From NCBI GenBank assembly GCA_903937385.1, contig CAIZZF010000025.1, positions 1 to 64,000 on the forward strand: a stretch of 64,000 nucleotides of DNA, read 5' to 3'. Below are positions 17,781-28,781 of the stretch, piece after piece (the first letter of the stretch is position 1; the number at the start of each line of letters is the position of its first letter). The notes under the pieces were generated by a model. It ran no database searches, was not told where the DNA came from, and worked only from the letters and a program-made list of their open reading frames with translations. The position numbers and the translations under genes were made by a program. Source of the DNA: an uncultured Holophagaceae bacterium (GTDB lineage Bacteria > Acidobacteriota > Holophagae > Holophagales > Holophagaceae).

Positions 17781-18746
17781 ATGATCGCCTCTCCTCTCCT
17801 CGAGTTCATCGCCCGGGAGCACCCGGCCTTTGTGCACCTGCCCCTGGGCCTGGTGGCGGCCCTGCCTTTGGCGGCGCTCGCCTCCTTCTTCCCGAAACAC
17901 AGCAAGGTCACCACGGGCACGGCCTTCTTTCTGGCCCTGGTGGCCTGGGCTGGCAGCACCGTGGCCCTCTTCAGCGGCCTGCTGTGGGGGCGTCAGATCA
18001 ACCTGATTCCGCCCTCTGGCTTCCTCCCGGTGGTGGCGTCTGAGAAACAGGTCCTCCAGAAGATGCTGCAGCTGCACATCTTCGCGGCGGCGGCGGGCTT
18101 CGTCATTGGCGGTCTCTGTGTCTTCCTGCTCTGGCGCGCCTGGCGTCAGCTTGAGGCTGCGCCCGCGGACCGTCGCCACGGAGGACGCCGGTTCTTCGAG
18201 CGCGGCGCCGGCGTGCCGGCCCTCCTGATGGGCCTGCTCTGGCTGGGAACCTGGGGGTTCAGCGGCAAGCTGGGGGGCATCATGGTGTTTGGCAACGAGG
18301 CCACCAACAAGGCCGCCGCCGAGGCGGATGCCGCGAAGCGGAACGATCAGGAGGCGGATCTCCCCGTCCGGGCCCTGGATTACGCCAGCCTCGAGCCCGC
18401 GGAAGCGGCGCCCTCCCGGAGCAAGGCCCACGGGGACCGCTGGCGCCGGATCTGGGTCACGGCCTCGGGCATCGATGACTACCAGGCGGGCAAGCCACTG
18501 CGTCCTGGGGCCTACGCGGTGATGGCCACCTTTACGGATGAGAAGGGCAAGCCAGGCACCGAGCCCGGCCCGCTCTACATGAAGGAGACCAGGGCGGACG
18601 GGAGCACGGCCTTCATCTTCTACTGGGCCCGCGTGCCGGAGAGCCTCCGCAAGGAGGTGGCCGGCCAGGACAGCGTCTACTGGCGCAGTCCCGATCCGAA
18701 GCTCATCACCTGCCTCGGCTGCCACGAAAAAGGCGGCAACAAGTAA
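17781..18746 (+). CDS. Membrane protein with C-terminal cytochrome P460-like heme domain
   Basis: 321 aa. The N-terminal half (about 1-170) has four hydrophobic helices starting HPAFVHLPLGLVAALPLAAL, as in DUF2231-type membrane proteins. The C-terminal half (about 200-321) is soluble and ends with a single heme motif CLGCHEKG, preceded by AFIFYWARVPESLRKE, an arrangement like cytochrome P460 domains. It could connect the quinone pool or inner membrane to the periplasmic cytochromes. It is last in the cluster and convergent with alaS. Confidence 0.75.
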   Translation: MIASPLLEFIAREHPAFVHLPLGLVAALPLAALASFFPKHSKVTTGTAFFLALVAWAGSTVALFSGLLWGRQINLIPPSGFLPVVASEKQVLQKMLQLHIFAAAAGFVIGGLCVFLLWRAWRQLEAAPADRRHGGRRFFERGAGVPALLMGLLWLGTWGFSGKLGGIMVFGNEATNKAAAEADAAKRNDQEADLPVRALDYASLEPAEAAPSRSKAHGDRWRRIWVTASGIDDYQAGKPLRPGAYAVMATFTDEKGKPGTEPGPLYMKETRADGSTAFIFYWARVPESLRKEVAGQDSVYWRSPDPKLITCLGCHEKGGNK

Positions 18747-18781
18747 GTCGCAACCGGCCGACGTCACGACCCGTCTTTGTG

Positions 18782-18814
18782 TTTCTCGGTATCGGCGCAG
18801 CCGATACCGAGAAG
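18782..18814. terminator. Hairpin between convergent cytochrome cluster and alaS
   Basis: A perfect inverted repeat, tctcggtatcggc / gccgataccgaga with a gca loop (13 bp, extendable to 15), stands between two converging genes. Neither side has a clear T run, so it may act as a bidirectional transcript end or processing barrier instead of a classical intrinsic terminator. Confidence 0.6.
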
Positions 18815-18831
18815 GTGCAAATGCTGTAAAC

Positions 18832-21453
<2,622 letters not shown>

Positions 21454-21490
21454 GGTGTTTCCAGGGGGTCAAACGATCGCTTGTAATGAA

Positions 21491-21521
21491 GAAACGCAGA
21501 GCGGGCAGTGCCCGCTCTGCG
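21491..21521 (-). terminator. Intrinsic terminator of purH
   Basis: On the minus strand, cgcagagcgggca pairs with tgcccgctctgcg and is followed by tttcttc. It lies about 20 nt beyond the purH stop and before alaS. Confidence 0.75.
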
Positions 21522-21540
21522 CGCGGGGGCCGGTAGAATC

Positions 21541-23085
21541 CTAATGCCGAAAGTGTCTCATTCCGGTGAAGAACAGCCAGACACCCAGCTTCTGGGCCGT
21601 GGCGATGACCTCGTTGTCGCGCAGACTGCCCCCGGGCTCCACCACGGCGGTGACGCCATGGCTGGCGGCCAGCTCGACGCCGTCCGGGAAGGGGAAGAAG
21701 GCGTCGCTGCCCAGGACCGCGCCCCGGGCCTTGTCGCCAGCCTTGCGGCAGGCGATCTCGACCGAGTCCACGCGGCTCATCTGGCCCGCGCCAATGCCCA
21801 CGGTGGCGCCGTCCTTCACCAGCACGATGGCGTTAGACTTCACGGCCTTGGCCACCCGCTGGGCCAGCACCAGGTCCTCCGTCCGGGGCTTCACGCCCGG
21901 GCCGCTGGCCTTGATCTCCCACTCCTCGAAGGGCACGAAGGCATCGTCCGCACGCTGTGCCAGGAAGCCGCCGCCGATGGACCGGATATCCAGGCCCTTG
22001 GCGCTCTGGGGCCATTGGTCGGGGGTCTGGAGGATGCGGAGCTGCTTCTTGGTGGCGAACACCTCCAGGGCCTCGCCCGTGAAGGCGGGGGCCAGGATGA
22101 CCTCCCAGAAGTTCTGGGCCATGACGCGGGCGACCTCGGCGCCCACGGGACGGTTGAAGGCCACGATGCCGCCGAAGGCGCTGATGGGATCCCCCGCCTG
22201 GGCGCGCATGAAGGCCTCCAGCGCGTGGGGACCCTGGCCCACGCCGCAGGGGTTGTTGTGCTTGACGATGACGCAGGCCGGGGCCAGAAACTGCCAGACC
22301 AGGCGGGCGCTGGCGTCGGCGTCGAGCAGGTTGTTGAAGCTGAGTTCCTTGCCCTGGTGCTGGAGGCAGGAGGCCATGCCCTCGACCTTGCAGCCGGGCT
22401 CCACATAGAAGGCCGCGGGCTGGTGGGGGTTCTCGCCGTAGCGCAGGCCCTGCTTCTGGACCAGGTTCAGGGCGAGGTGGTGGGGCAGCTCCGAGGCCTT
22501 GCCGGCCTTCAGCTCCCGCTCCATCCAGCCGGAGATGGCGGCATCGTAGGCGGCGGTCCGGCGGAAGGCCTCCAGGGCGCAGCGACGGCGGTCCTCCAGG
22601 CTCCAGGTGCCCGCCTGGAGCTTCTCCAGGAAGGGGCCGTACTGGTCCGGGTCCGTCAGAACCGTTACGGAGGCGTGGTTCTTGGAGGCGCTGCGGATCA
22701 TGCTGGGGCCGCCGATGTCGATCTGCTCGATGGCCTCGGCGGCGGTGACGCCCTCGCGGGCGATGGTGGCCTCGAAGGGATAGAGGTTGATGATCACCAG
22801 GTCGATGGGCTCGATGCCCTGGGCCTTGGCGTCAGCGACATGGTCGGCCAGGTCGCGGCGGAACAGCAGACCGCCGTGGATGCGGGGATGCAGCGTCTTC
22901 ACGCGGCCATCGAAGCACTCAGGAGCGCCGGTGTAGCTGGCGACTTCGATGGCTTCGAGCCGGGCTTCCTGGAGGGTGCGCAGGGTGCCGCCCGTGGCCA
23001 GGATCCGCCAGCCCTGGGCCAGCAGGCCCTCGGCCAGGGGAAGAAGCCCCGTCTTGTCGTAGACCGAGATCAATGCCGTTGGCAT
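21541..23085 (-). CDS. purH: Bifunctional AICAR transformylase / IMP cyclohydrolase
   Basis: 514 aa, the last two steps of IMP synthesis. The N-terminal MGS-fold cyclohydrolase has ATGGTLRTL, GRVKTLHPRIHGGLL and DLVIINLYPF. The C-terminal transformylase has LSFNNLLDADAS and VKHNNPCGVG, the conserved Lys-His loop. Length and domain order are standard. It stands alone as a purine gene and is transcribed divergently from the small gene at 23201. Confidence 0.97.
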   Translation of the reverse strand: MPTALISVYDKTGLLPLAEGLLAQGWRILATGGTLRTLQEARLEAIEVASYTGAPECFDGRVKTLHPRIHGGLLFRRDLADHVADAKAQGIEPIDLVIINLYPFEATIAREGVTAAEAIEQIDIGGPSMIRSASKNHASVTVLTDPDQYGPFLEKLQAGTWSLEDRRRCALEAFRRTAAYDAAISGWMERELKAGKASELPHHLALNLVQKQGLRYGENPHQPAAFYVEPGCKVEGMASCLQHQGKELSFNNLLDADASARLVWQFLAPACVIVKHNNPCGVGQGPHALEAFMRAQAGDPISAFGGIVAFNRPVGAEVARVMAQNFWEVILAPAFTGEALEVFATKKQLRILQTPDQWPQSAKGLDIRSIGGGFLAQRADDAFVPFEEWEIKASGPGVKPRTEDLVLAQRVAKAVKSNAIVLVKDGATVGIGAGQMSRVDSVEIACRKAGDKARGAVLGSDAFFPFPDGVELAASHGVTAVVEPGGSLRDNEVIATAQKLGVWLFFTGMRHFRH

Positions 23086-23200
23086 GGCTGCCCCCTGAAC
23101 CCTTTATTTTTCCATGCTTTCAGTGCTTCTGGATAGAGCGGGATGTCCAGGCTTGGGTTCGGGGGAATTTGACCGAATAGAGAAGGGATGGGAGGGGCCG

Positions 23201-23539
23201 ATGGATGTCCAGGTCGAGGTTCAGTTCACGGTCCAGCACACGCTGGAGCAGCTGAAGGCTGAATTCGTCAAGCGGGGCCATATCCCGGATTGGAAGACCC
23301 CGGAGGATGGCGGGGCCCCGGACCTGTTCTTCGAGACCCGGCTGGTGAGCCTCACCCTGTCCTCTGAAAAGGACCGCTCGGCCTGGTTTGTCTTCTCCCT
23401 GGAGGCCACTGGAGAGCTGCGCAAGCGGGTGGTCATCCCGAATGTGACTCCCGCCACAGTGAACCTGGATATCCCGGATCTGGAGGATTTCCTGGATTTC
23501 TGCCGGCAGTGCATGGTGGGCGCCGTCGGAAGGGGCTGA
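23201..23539 (+). CDS. Conserved-looking hypothetical protein
   Basis: 112 aa from the ATG at 23201, which has a gggagggg site (the track frame starts at 23114 without one). The sequence is acidic and beta-rich (VEVQFTVQHTLEQL, LVSLTLSSEKDRSAWFVFSLEA), without signal peptide or membrane segment. Codon use looks coding. I do not recognise a family. It precedes the NuoG-like gene by 102 nt, which may be chance. Confidence 0.7.
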   Translation: MDVQVEVQFTVQHTLEQLKAEFVKRGHIPDWKTPEDGGAPDLFFETRLVSLTLSSEKDRSAWFVFSLEATGELRKRVVIPNVTPATVNLDIPDLEDFLDFCRQCMVGAVGRG

Positions 23540-23641
23540 GGAGTTGGTACGGAATAACCGTTGCCATCGCTGGCTCCCCCGAGGAACCGATCTTTACCTG
23601 CGAGGCATCAAGCCCCATTCTGGAAGCCCTGGAGTGGGCCC

Positions 23642-25090
23642 ATGCCGACGATCAAGATCAACGACGTTGAACTCAGCGTGAACCCCGGCACGCTGGTGCT
23701 GGACGCCTGCCGACAGGTGGGCATCGACATCCCCCACTACTGCTATCACCCCGCGCTCACGCCGGTGGCCACCTGCCGCATGTGCCTGGTGGACATCAAG
23801 GGCCAGCCGAAGCTCGCCACGAGCTGCACCACCACGGTGCCCCCCGCGCCCAAGGACAAACCCGATGCGGTGGTGATGGAGGTCTTCACCAACACGCCCG
23901 CCGTGGCCGATGCCCGCGCCGGCGTGATGGAGTTCCTGCTCATCAACCACCCGCTCGACTGCCCCATCTGCGACCAGGCCGGTGAGTGCAAGCTGCAGGA
24001 CTACTCCTACAACTACGGCAGCGGCGACTCCCGGATGGTCGAGGCCAAGCGCCACTACCGCTATGAGGACCTGGGCGCCAAGATCGTCATCGACAAGAAC
24101 CGCTGCATCCACTGCACCCGCTGCGTCCGCTTCACCCGCGAGATCAGCGGCGGCGGTGAGCTGACCGTGGCCAACCGGGGTTCCCGGCTGGAAGTCACCA
24201 CCTTCTCCGGGCTGTCCCTGGACCAGAACCCCTTCGCGGGGAACGTGGTGGACCTCTGCCCCGTGGGCGCCCTCACCAGCCGCGACTTCCGGTTCCGCAA
24301 GCGGGTCTGGTATCTCAAGAGCGCGCCGTCCATCAGCCGCTGCTCGGCCCTGGGCAATCCCATCTGGATCGACCACGAGGGCAACAAGGCCTACCGCCTT
24401 CGTCCCCGCCCCACCGAGGGCAAGGAGACCACCCTCTTCATCACGGATGCCGAGCGCTACGCCTACGAGTTCCTCAACCGCTCGGGCGCCGCCCCCACCC
24501 CCCGTCTCAAGGGTGCCCCGGCCACGGCCGAAGCCATCCGCGAGGCCCTGCAGGCCGCGGGTCCCGTGGCGGTGATCGGCCAGGGCACCTTTGGCTGTGA
24601 CACCGCCCAGCGCCTGGGTGAGCTGGCCTCCGCGCCCGAGCTGCGCTATGGCAGCGGCGACCGGACCCTCCCCATCCTGCTGCCCCGGTTCCAGACCAGT
24701 GCCGACGGCATCCTGAACCGCCGCGGCTTCACGGAGCGGGGCTTCCGCTTCGGGGCCCTCGAGGAACTGCTGGGCAAGGTGCAGCAGGGGGCGGTCAAGG
24801 CCGTGGTGCTGCTGCACGACGCCGCCTTCACCAGTGCCGCCGAGACCGCGCTGCTGGGCCAGATCCTCCAGGCCGCGCCGTTCAGCCTGGCCCTGGAAGT
24901 GGCGCCCTCGGACCTGGGCCTCCAGGCCTCCGCCTGGCTGCCCATCACAAACCACGCCGAGGAGAGCGACTTCATCGTCAACCACGACGGCGAGCTGCGC
25001 CGCTACCAGAAGGCCCTGCAGGCGCCCAAGGGCGTTCGCACCGTATCGGCCTGGGTGAAGGAACTCGTGGCGGTTCCCGCCCTGGCCTAG
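23642..25090 (+). CDS. NADH dehydrogenase subunit G-like iron-sulfur protein (orphan)
   Basis: 482 aa from the ATG at 23642. The N-terminal 2Fe-2S domain has YCYHPALTPVATCRMC, followed by the His/Cys cluster (HPLDCPICDQAGEC) and the 4Fe-4S site (CIHCTRC ... DLCPVGAL), as in NuoG/Nqo3. The C-terminal molybdopterin-oxidoreductase-like part is short (about 260 residues), and the segment where related enzymes have a Cys-rich cluster reads SRCSALGNPIW, so that cluster is probably absent. No other nuo gene is in the window. It may serve a Nuo complex encoded elsewhere or another NAD(P)H or hydrogenase enzyme. Confidence 0.85.
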   Translation: MPTIKINDVELSVNPGTLVLDACRQVGIDIPHYCYHPALTPVATCRMCLVDIKGQPKLATSCTTTVPPAPKDKPDAVVMEVFTNTPAVADARAGVMEFLLINHPLDCPICDQAGECKLQDYSYNYGSGDSRMVEAKRHYRYEDLGAKIVIDKNRCIHCTRCVRFTREISGGGELTVANRGSRLEVTTFSGLSLDQNPFAGNVVDLCPVGALTSRDFRFRKRVWYLKSAPSISRCSALGNPIWIDHEGNKAYRLRPRPTEGKETTLFITDAERYAYEFLNRSGAAPTPRLKGAPATAEAIREALQAAGPVAVIGQGTFGCDTAQRLGELASAPELRYGSGDRTLPILLPRFQTSADGILNRRGFTERGFRFGALEELLGKVQQGAVKAVVLLHDAAFTSAAETALLGQILQAAPFSLALEVAPSDLGLQASAWLPITNHAEESDFIVNHDGELRRYQKALQAPKGVRTVSAWVKELVAVPALA

Positions 25091-25109
25091 CCCCGCATCA
25101 AACACACAT

Positions 25110-25140
25110 GAAAAACGGGCGCCGCTGGCGCCCGTTTTTC
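25110..25140. terminator. Bidirectional intrinsic terminator
   Basis: Perfect 14-bp stem gaaaaacgggcgcc / ggcgcccgtttttc with a 3-nt loop. The A/T-rich base gives a T run on both strands, so it serves the NuoG-like gene (+) and the converging lipoprotein gene (-). Confidence 0.9.
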
Positions 25141-25162
25141 ATCCTGGAACAGTGGTTCGCGG

Positions 25163-25942
25163 CTACTTCTTCTGGACCTTGGCATCCTCGATGATCATCG
25201 AGTAGGTGTAGCCCGCACCGAAGTCCTTGTCCGTGGCCACGGTGCCCTTGGCGGTCACCACATCACCCTTGGCGGCCCCGTCCATGCTGGTCACCGTGAT
25301 GTCGTTCGTGCCCTTGCCGGCATCGCCGCTGCCGTCCTGGAGGTGCATCCAGTTCTTGCCCATGACGCCGGCGCTGTAGCGCACGACCTTGCCGCGGACG
25401 GTGACAGTCTTGCCCTTGAGGCTGCCCTTCTGGGCCCAGATCTCCGCCACGGTGCGCGCATCCGAGCCACTGGCCTTGTCGACCTTGCCCACCTCGATGG
25501 TCGCCGTGGTGTTGGCCACTTGGGCGTGGGGGTTGGCGCCGGGGGCGGGGGCTGCCGCGGCGGGGGTCGCGGGCGCGCCACCGGCAGGGGCCAGGTTGCC
25601 GAAGTAGATCTCGGGGAAGGTGCGCTTCAGGGTCTTGGACTCGAAGTTGTTCATGAGCATGGCGGAGGCGAGAGTGACCTCGGCGCCCTTCTCGATCTTG
25701 GCTTCGGGCACGGCGGCCCAGACCTCGCCCTTGGCGGTCTTGAGGCGCAGGTAGCAGTAGGGGGAGGCATCGATGCGCTCGAGCACCGTGCCGGTGATGG
25801 CATCGGCGCCTGCGGGAGCGGCAGGGGTGGCGGTCCCGGACTGGGTGGGGGCGGCCACGACGGCATCGGAGCCCTTGGATTTGCAAGACTGGAGGCCGAG
25901 GATGGCCGCCGCTGCGAGCAGAACTGGAACGAAAACGCGCAT
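25163..25942 (-). CDS. Lipoprotein with two OB-fold-like domains
   Basis: 259 aa. The signal peptide ends in a lipobox (ILGLQSC). Two similar beta-barrel segments follow: about 45-110 (ITGTVLERIDASPYCYLRLKTAKGEVWAAV) and about 150-255 (GKTVTVRGKVVRYSAGVMGKNWMHLQDGSG). They are joined by an Ala/Pro-rich linker. The second resembles the OB-fold family with the NWxHLQDG-type motif. The start has AGGAG. Function unknown; a periplasmic binding or stress role is possible. Confidence 0.8.
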   Translation of the reverse strand: MRVFVPVLLAAAAILGLQSCKSKGSDAVVAAPTQSGTATPAAPAGADAITGTVLERIDASPYCYLRLKTAKGEVWAAVPEAKIEKGAEVTLASAMLMNNFESKTLKRTFPEIYFGNLAPAGGAPATPAAAAPAPGANPHAQVANTTATIEVGKVDKASGSDARTVAEIWAQKGSLKGKTVTVRGKVVRYSAGVMGKNWMHLQDGSGDAGKGTNDITVTSMDGAAKGDVVTAKGTVATDKDFGAGYTYSMIIEDAKVQKK

Positions 25943-26048
25943 GAGTCAAACTCCTAGAAGGAACAGGGGACAGATCGGTCGGCCCTGAGCTCGGATCAAT
26001 CATCCCATATCAGAGCGCAAAGGCGCAGGGGGCAGGGCTCAGGCGTGA

Positions 26049-27005
26049 TCAAGTCCCGCTGCGGGCCGGATCATCCCAGAAGGGATAGAAGCAGTACCAC
26101 TGGCTGGGGTGCCGCCGGAGCAGGGCCTCCAGGTCGGCCACATAGGTCCGCATGCCCGCTTCGATGGCCGCCATGCGCTCGCCCCGGGCGCCCCGGATGG
26201 TGAGGGGTTCCCCGAAGCTGGCGTGGAACCGGCGCTCCTCATCTGTGTAGAGGAAGGTGGTGACGATGGGTGCGCCGGTCATGGCGGAGAGCTCCCAGGG
26301 GCCCCGGGGGAAGGGGACCTCCCGCCCGAAGAAGGGCATGGGCAGGCCGTTCAGACTGAAGTCCCGGTCCCCCTGCATGCCCACCATGGCGCCTTCCCGC
26401 AGCAGCTTTACCAGGGGCAGGGTGGAGAACCCGACGCCGTCCACAGGGACCCCCACCACGCCGCCCTGGGCGCGCAGCTGCTCCCGCAGTCGCTCCACGG
26501 CCTCGAAGCGGTCGGGCTTGTAGACGGCGTGGACCTTCAGGTCCCGGGAGCGGAGCAGGATGCCCCCCAGCTCGAAGTTGCCCGCGTGGGCGGTGAGCAG
26601 GATGACCCCCCGGCCCTGGGCGATGGCCGCGTCCAGGCGCTCCAGGCCCTCGATGCTGGCGAACTGGGCCAGGGCTTCCTCGACGGGGCGCTGGCCGTAA
26701 AAGAAGAAGTCCACCCAGGCCCGGGCATGCTGGCGCACCATCTCCCGGGACACCCGGTCCACTTCCGGATGGTTGGGGCCCCGGCCCAGCACCCGGGCGG
26801 TGTTGCCCAGGATGGCGTCCAGGTACTTGGGCCGCAGCGTCAGGAACGCGTTGGCGATCTGGTCGGCGACATCGTGGGCGCGCTCCCGCCGGGCGAAGGT
26901 GCGGGCCGCGACATGGAACAGCGGGAACAGGGAACCGAAGACTGCCTGGTAGAGCAGGCCCAGGACCCTGGACTCAGACTGCATGCGGTCCTGCATCAGC
27001 GCCAC
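26049..27005 (-). CDS. LpxL/HtrB-type lipid A acyltransferase family protein
   Basis: 318 aa. The HAGNFE motif near residue 141 is the catalytic His-x4-Glu of the lysophospholipid/lipid A acyltransferase fold, and GDRDFSLNGLPMPFFGREVPFPRGP matches the family's second block. The start overlaps the rsgA stop by ten bases. It would add a secondary acyl chain to lipid A or a related glycolipid at the inner membrane. The substrate cannot be read from sequence. Confidence 0.85.
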   Translation of the reverse strand: MALMQDRMQSESRVLGLLYQAVFGSLFPLFHVAARTFARRERAHDVADQIANAFLTLRPKYLDAILGNTARVLGRGPNHPEVDRVSREMVRQHARAWVDFFFYGQRPVEEALAQFASIEGLERLDAAIAQGRGVILLTAHAGNFELGGILLRSRDLKVHAVYKPDRFEAVERLREQLRAQGGVVGVPVDGVGFSTLPLVKLLREGAMVGMQGDRDFSLNGLPMPFFGREVPFPRGPWELSAMTGAPIVTTFLYTDEERRFHASFGEPLTIRGARGERMAAIEAGMRTYVADLEALLRRHPSQWYCFYPFWDDPARSGT

Positions 27006-28114
27006 ACGTTTTGGTTGGGGTTGCGAGTATCCATTTCCAGCCAGAGCCGCTGGAGGCTCTGCAGGCGCTCCGGGTAAGCCAGCTCCAGGCGGTCCAGGGT
27101 CTCGTCGTCCTCGGGATCGAAGGCGCAGGGCTCTTCCAGCACTTCGGCGGGGAACTCAGGGAAGACCTGGGCCAGCAGGGCCCGGTCGAAGCCCCGCACG
27201 CTGAGGGTGCGGATGCCTGGCGTGTCCACGAGGATCCCGCCGTCGGCGCCCTCCGCCTGGGCCAGGGGCAGCCAGCGGGCCGCGGTGGTGGTCTGTTTGC
27301 CGGTGCCGAACTTGGTGAGGGTACCGGTCTTCAGGACCGAGTCGGGGCGCAGGGCGTTCACCAGGGTGCTCTTGCCGACCCCGCTGTGGCCCAGTAGCAC
27401 CACCACGCGGTCCCGCAGCAGCGCGCGCAGAGGCTCGATGCCCTCGCCCTTCAGGGCCGAGGTCTCATGGATGGCGACGCCCTGCTCCCGGAGGGGATCA
27501 AGTTCGGGCAGGGTGTCCTTCTTGGCGGCCCGGTCCCGCTTGGTGATCAGGATGCGGAAGGTGAGGCCGGCGTCCAGGGCCAGCAGCTGGGCCCGCTCCA
27601 GGAGGCCCGGCCGCAGGGGCGGGTCCACCACGGCGGCGCAGATCCACAGCTCGTCGGCGTTGGCGCAGATGAGCTGCCAGGGCTCGCGGTCATCGCTGCC
27701 GCCCCGCTTGAGCAGCGACTTTCGCGGCATCACGGCCACGACCTGGCCCTGGGGCCGCTTGGCATCCGTGGCCTCCACGGGCATGGGGGCATAGCGCACC
27801 CGGTCTCCGCAGACCAGGTGGACCCCCTTGAGCTTGCCCCCCAGGGTGGCGCAGAGGACCGAGTGATCGGCGAGCTCCAGGTCCACCCACTGGCTGTGGC
27901 GCTGGATCAGCGTGGCCTCGGGGAGGTGCAGCCAGGGTGTGGGGTCTGGCAGGCGCAGCAGGGCCTGGGCATCGTGGGCTTCGATGCCGGTCTCGAGCCG
28001 CTCCGCCCGCCGCTGGCGCCGCTTGCTGTCCGTGGCCCGCTCGCCGGAGTAGACCTCCCGGTGGTCCAGATCCTGAGCCTCCCGGCTCTGGCCCAGGCGG
28101 AACTTGCGGGACAT
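26996..28114 (-). CDS. rsgA: Ribosome-assembly GTPase RsgA, zinc motif lost
   Basis: 372 aa with the circularly permuted GTPase order typical of RsgA/YjeQ: an OB-fold near 60-130, G4 as ITKRD, then G1 GHSGVGKST, and G3 DTPGIRTL. It helps late 30S maturation. The C-terminal zinc-binding element (normally C-x-H...EPGC) is not there; the region reads FPEFPAEVLEEPCAFDPEDD with a single Cys. The N-terminus carries an Arg/Lys-rich extension. It sits between efp and the acyltransferase on one strand. Confidence 0.92.
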   Translation of the reverse strand: MSRKFRLGQSREAQDLDHREVYSGERATDSKRRQRRAERLETGIEAHDAQALLRLPDPTPWLHLPEATLIQRHSQWVDLELADHSVLCATLGGKLKGVHLVCGDRVRYAPMPVEATDAKRPQGQVVAVMPRKSLLKRGGSDDREPWQLICANADELWICAAVVDPPLRPGLLERAQLLALDAGLTFRILITKRDRAAKKDTLPELDPLREQGVAIHETSALKGEGIEPLRALLRDRVVVLLGHSGVGKSTLVNALRPDSVLKTGTLTKFGTGKQTTTAARWLPLAQAEGADGGILVDTPGIRTLSVRGFDRALLAQVFPEFPAEVLEEPCAFDPEDDETLDRLELAYPERLQSLQRLWLEMDTRNPNQNVWR

Positions 28115-28130
28115 CAGGCGGCCAGGGACA

Positions 28131-28706
28131 TCAGGCTCGGCCCGCGAACTCGCCGGTCTCGGTGCTGACCTTCACCTTCTCGCCCTCCTTGATGAAGAGG
28201 GGCACCTTGATCTCGATGCCGGTCTCCAGCTTGGCGGGCTTGGTGACGTTGCCACTGGCCGTGTCGCCGCGGGCGCCGGGCTCCGTGTAGGTGATGGTCA
28301 GCTCCACCTGGGTGGGCATCTGCAGGCCGATGGGGTTGCCATTGAACTTCTGGATCTGCACCATGAGGCCCTCGGTGAGGTAGTCCAGGGCGTCGCCGAG
28401 GAGGTCCGGGCCGAGGGTGTGGGTCTCGTAGGTCTCCTGGTCCATGAAGTGGGAGCCCTCTTTATCGCTGTAGAGGTAGCTGGAGTCCTGGAGGACGAGA
28501 TCCGGCTCCTTGAACTTGTCGCCGGCCTTGAAGGTCTTGTCGAAGACGGCCCGGGTCAGCAGGTTCCGCATCTTGATGCGAACCAGGGTCTGCCCGCCCC
28601 GGGCTGTGGGGGTCGAAATCTCCACGTCCAGGCAGTGATAGGGGGTGTCCTCGAGTTCGAAGAACATCTTGCGCTTGATCTCGATGGCTTCGAGCAGGGC
28701 GGCCAT
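28131..28706 (-). CDS. efp: Elongation factor P family protein with arginine-tipped loop
   Basis: 191 aa from the ATG at 28706; the longer track ORF runs back through the divergent kinase gene and is spurious. EF-P rescues ribosomes stalled on prolines. The body is EF-P-like (YSDKEGSHFMDQETYETH, KVPLFIKEGEKVKVSTETGEF). The loop tip reads TPTARGGQTL in place of the lysine-type PGKGxA. The PTARG loop resembles EfpL/YeiP, whose arginine replaces the modified lysine. No EarP or EpmA gene is in the window. Confidence 0.9.
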   Translation of the reverse strand: MAALLEAIEIKRKMFFELEDTPYHCLDVEISTPTARGGQTLVRIKMRNLLTRAVFDKTFKAGDKFKEPDLVLQDSSYLYSDKEGSHFMDQETYETHTLGPDLLGDALDYLTEGLMVQIQKFNGNPIGLQMPTQVELTITYTEPGARGDTASGNVTKPAKLETGIEIKVPLFIKEGEKVKVSTETGEFAGRA

Positions 28707-28781
28707 GGGAACTCCAGTGGGTCGAATCCTCGATTCTACCTCGACTCCGGGAGGCGGTCTCGCGGTTAGAATCTCAGTTCC

